A stretch of DNA of 64,000 nucleotides from Pithys albifrons albifrons (lineage: Eukaryota > Chordata > Aves > Passeriformes > Thamnophilidae): NCBI RefSeq assembly GCF_047495875.1, contig NC_092465.1, positions 9,349,160-9,413,159 on the forward strand, given 5' to 3'. Below are positions 61,371-64,000 of this stretch, piece by piece (within the stretch, counting starts at the first letter, position 1; every line of letters starts with the position of its first letter). A program made the translations under genes and the position numbers. Under the pieces are notes generated by a model. That model made no database searches. It had not been told where the DNA came from and saw nothing but the letters and a program-made list of their open reading frames with translations.

Positions 61371-61580
61371 AGAAAAGAAAATTAAAAGGAAAGAGAAAAA
61401 AGGAAGAAAGTGAGAAAGAAAAGAAAGAAAAGGAAAGATTAAAAGGAAAAGTTAAAGGAAAAATCGAAGTAAAAGAAAAAGGAAAATAAAAAGTAAAACT
61501 AAACCAGAAAAAAACAAACGAGCGAAAAAAATTACAAAAAAGGAAAATAAAAAAAGAGAAAAGTAAATGGCAAGGAAGAA

Positions 61581-61611
<31 letters not shown>

Positions 61612-61910
61612 AGGGAAAAGAAGGGACCAAGGGGGAGAGAAAGAGGTGAGAACCACGAAAACGTAGGGGGGGAAATGAGGTGATGCACGGAAAACGGGGA
61701 GATAATAATTAGAAGGAAAATATATATTAAAAAAGCAGCAGAAAAAAAGAAAGAAAAGTAGAAAACAAAAGAAAAAAGAAAAGAAAAGAAAAGAAAAGAA
61801 AAGAAAAGAAAAGAAAAGAAAAGAAAAGAAAAGAAAAGAAAAGAAAAGAAAAGAAAAGAAAAGAAAAGAAAAGAAAAAGAAAAAGAAAAAAGAAAAGAAA
61901 GAAAATCTCG
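61371..61910. repeat. Long purine-rich tract with (AAAAG)n microsatellite core
   Basis: The plus strand is almost all A and G for over 500 bases. Between about 61773 and 61875 it becomes an almost pure AAAAG pentamer array of roughly 20 units. The minus strand reads as a Phe/Ser-rich open frame that is purely repeat-derived. Such tracts can form triplex DNA and are often length-variable. Confidence 0.9.
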
Positions 61911-62059
61911 CTGCTTTCCACTGGCCTGACTGCAAACCCCTTTCCATCTGCTTCCCAAGCCCCCTCCCGCCTCCCACCCACATCTGCAGCTCACCCTACC
62001 TCGCTGAGAGCAGCACAAGTCACCTGGATCGGCTGCTTTAAAAAGTCCCAGCTCTCGGA

Positions 62060-63560
62060 GATGTTTCTGGCTAGCTGGCCGGGGGAGGAATAGATCCGAG
62101 GAGGGCAGCGGCATTCTCTCGCCTGGCAAGCAGCTCCGTCGGCTGCCTCCGGCCCCGGCTGCTCCCTGACAATCTGGTTTAAGTTACAGTGGAGGTTTCT
62201 GAGCGCTGTTCTACCCCACTTCGGGACAGATACTCCTATCCCCTCGCTAAAGCGGTTTCCAATAGGGGCTGAAAGTTCCGTGGAAGGTTTGGGGTCCGCA
62301 CCCGTCTCTGCTCCGCCGGGCTGGTCCCGGTCCTGCCATGCGCCTCGTCACCCGCGCACCCGGTCGGGCTGGCTCCGACCCCTTTACATTTTAAAGTATG
62401 TTTTCAATTTCCTTCGTCTCTCCCCACCTATGTCTCTCCCTGCTTCCCTCTCAGCTCGGGGAGCCGTGGAGCCCAGGGCAGAGTCGGGGAAACTTTCGCC
62501 GCCCGACCCCGCGTGTGGCGCCAGGGCCGGGGCGGCTCCGCGGGGCTCTGTCGGGCGCAGGGAGTGTCCTTGGCAGGGGGGCGCTCCCTACTCCGGCAGG
62601 GTACCGGCTCCCGCGTTGGGAACGGCACCCCGAGACTTCTCCCACCTCGAGTGGGTGCAGGGCTTTACGTGGTAGAAAAGCCTTTCCCTTCCCCGGCTTC
62701 TGGGTATTTGACTGACAAAGTGGCACCGGCGGGACTGGCGCCCACGTCGCACACCCGCTGCTCTGCTGTGGGTGTAGGGACAGGGACTGTCTGTGTCCAG
62801 CTCCATGCAGCCCCGCCATGTATCCCAGGCCACGTGTACAACCCTTCTGCACAATCTGCGCGTGTATTTGCGTGTCAGGGTTTGCGAGTAAATTTGTGCT
62901 GCTAAACGTGGGTGCAGCGAGGGAGTGGGGAAATATTCGCTTGCACATACACGTGTGCAAATGTGTGTAGCTGTTAGCTCAAAGGCTGCATATGGGCGCA
63001 ACATCCCTCCAACGTTAGTCCTGCGTTTCCCATCTGCCTGAGGGCCGCCCTGAGGGGATTCTGCTGCCAACCTCGAGCCCGTCCCCTGACCAGGAGCAGG
63101 GGTTCCGCCGCCGTGGGAAGTTTGCCCAACTCTTCGCGTGGAGGGATGCTCCCTCCCGGGGTCCTCTCCTCGGCTCTCAGGTGCACACCCTGCTCCAGGC
63201 GCTTGCCTGAAGGGGTGGCAGGGGCTCTGCAGTAACGATCTGGCAGTTCTTTAGGTATTTTACCCCGAGGTCCGGACGACAGCACCGGTGTCAGAGGACG
63301 TGACTGTCACCAGTTCTCCCCTTCCGGTCTGCAGGCAGCTCAGGGCGTTCTCCCTGCCAGTGCTTTGGAAGGGAGCAGAGCCCCGTGCCCTCACCACAAT
63401 ATTTCCCTCCCTTCTTCTGTCCCTTCACGCCCCTACGGCCGGGCCGTGGCTTCGAGATGGGCCACGGACTCGGAAGGCGATACCAGGTGGGGGGGTCGCG
63501 ACTGAACTGGGCCGGGGTGCAGGCACTAGGGAAGTTGAGAAGGGGAAAAAAGGGGGGTAG
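62060..63560. other. CpG-rich non-coding region near the right edge
   Basis: Moderately to strongly CpG-rich DNA with many overlapping short open frames on both strands and no recognisable protein domain. I see no splice-linked coding structure. It continues the chain of CpG-rich blocks upstream of EN1, with smaller ones at about 59920-60280 and 60960-61210. Confidence 0.5.
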
Positions 63561-64000
63561 AGGGGAAGAGAAACCCTTTGTGTTTTTGTTCTCCTTTGTT
63601 CCGGAACTAACTTGACCAGTGTGCCTGGGAGCAGCACGATTTCGATTAGAAAAAGCAGACGAGACGGGGGTTCTTTTGGTCCTCATCGGGGAAAAAGATG
63701 CCCAGGGAGGTGGCTGGAGGTGCTGACACCGATGCTGGGCTCTTTCTGCGACGGCTCACAGCAAAATTTCGTTGAAGGCACTATTTCTGCCTTGCCTGGG
63801 AACTTTCGGCTTTAATTATCCCTGTTGCTTCTACGAGCCGGGCTTGCTGCTCTCTGTTCATCCGTTCCCAGGGAGAGAAAGCAGTGTGTGTAGGGCTAAA
63901 ACGCAGCAAGACAAAATAATCAGCTTTAAAAGTACGTGTTGACTTGGGGGTGGGGGACAGTGAAAGGGGCAGAGAGTAAAGCAAAATAAGTCTATTGCCC
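63561..64000. other. Non-coding right edge
   Basis: Mixed composition DNA with no supported gene. It is slightly more AT-rich than the CpG blocks to its left, and the window ends without any visible exon. Confidence 0.6.

Noticed and set aside
61366..62129. Phe/Ser-rich open frames on the minus strand
   Set aside because: Wholly produced by the AAAAG and purine-rich repeat; not a protein.
1..64000. CRISPR array, operon, prophage or other prokaryotic system
   Set aside because: The window has intron-bearing vertebrate EN1, CpG islands and reptile/bird-type repeats. No spaced direct repeats, operon structure or ribosome-binding-site-linked genes exist.

Overview
This window looks like vertebrate, most probably avian, genomic DNA. 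I can support only one protein-coding gene: engrailed-1 (EN1), on the minus strand, with two coding exons at 56336-55667 and 53089-52773. The exons join through a GT...AG intron of 2,577 bp (55666-53090) and encode 328 residues. The protein has a Groucho-type EH1 motif, a PBX-contacting tryptophan motif and a complete engrailed homeodomain. Its C-terminal half ([18 protein letters not shown] and the KEESE end) matches the sauropsid/avian form of EN1 as I remember it rather than the mammalian form. Decayed CR1-like and reptile/bird-type interspersed repeats, with no recognisable L1 or Alu, point the same way.

Layout. Positions 1 to about 47,000 are AT-rich, CpG-poor and gene-free on both strands. 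They hold low-complexity tracts, a few decayed interspersed repeats, one small isolated CpG-rich patch near 6.55-6.85 kb, and several stretches whose dense homeodomain, SOX and TCF-type words make them candidate distal enhancers. At about 47.1 kb the composition changes abruptly. From there to the right end the DNA is a series of CpG-rich blocks separated by short AT-rich blocks. EN1 lies in the middle (52.2-57.1 kb), flanked on both sides by several kilobases of non-coding CpG islands. This is the usual appearance of a Polycomb-regulated developmental control gene in a gene desert.

How the parts may work together (inference). EN1 is transcribed leftward from a CpG-island promoter near 57.0-57.1 kb that carries CCAAT boxes, CACGTG E-boxes and an ETS site. 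Candidate control DNA includes an intronic cluster of TGACAG, ATCAATCA and ATCAAAG words (54.56-54.65 kb), an upstream block at 58.74-59.46 kb with palindromic homeodomain sites, and a downstream group (47.9-49.9 kb) with two nuclear-receptor direct repeats, a palindromic POU site, and TAATTA and TAATCC sites. No RNA gene, CRISPR array or intact mobile element was found. I see no convincing new molecular system. The most interesting material is regulatory. Element boundaries were judged by eye and need alignment to other vertebrates.
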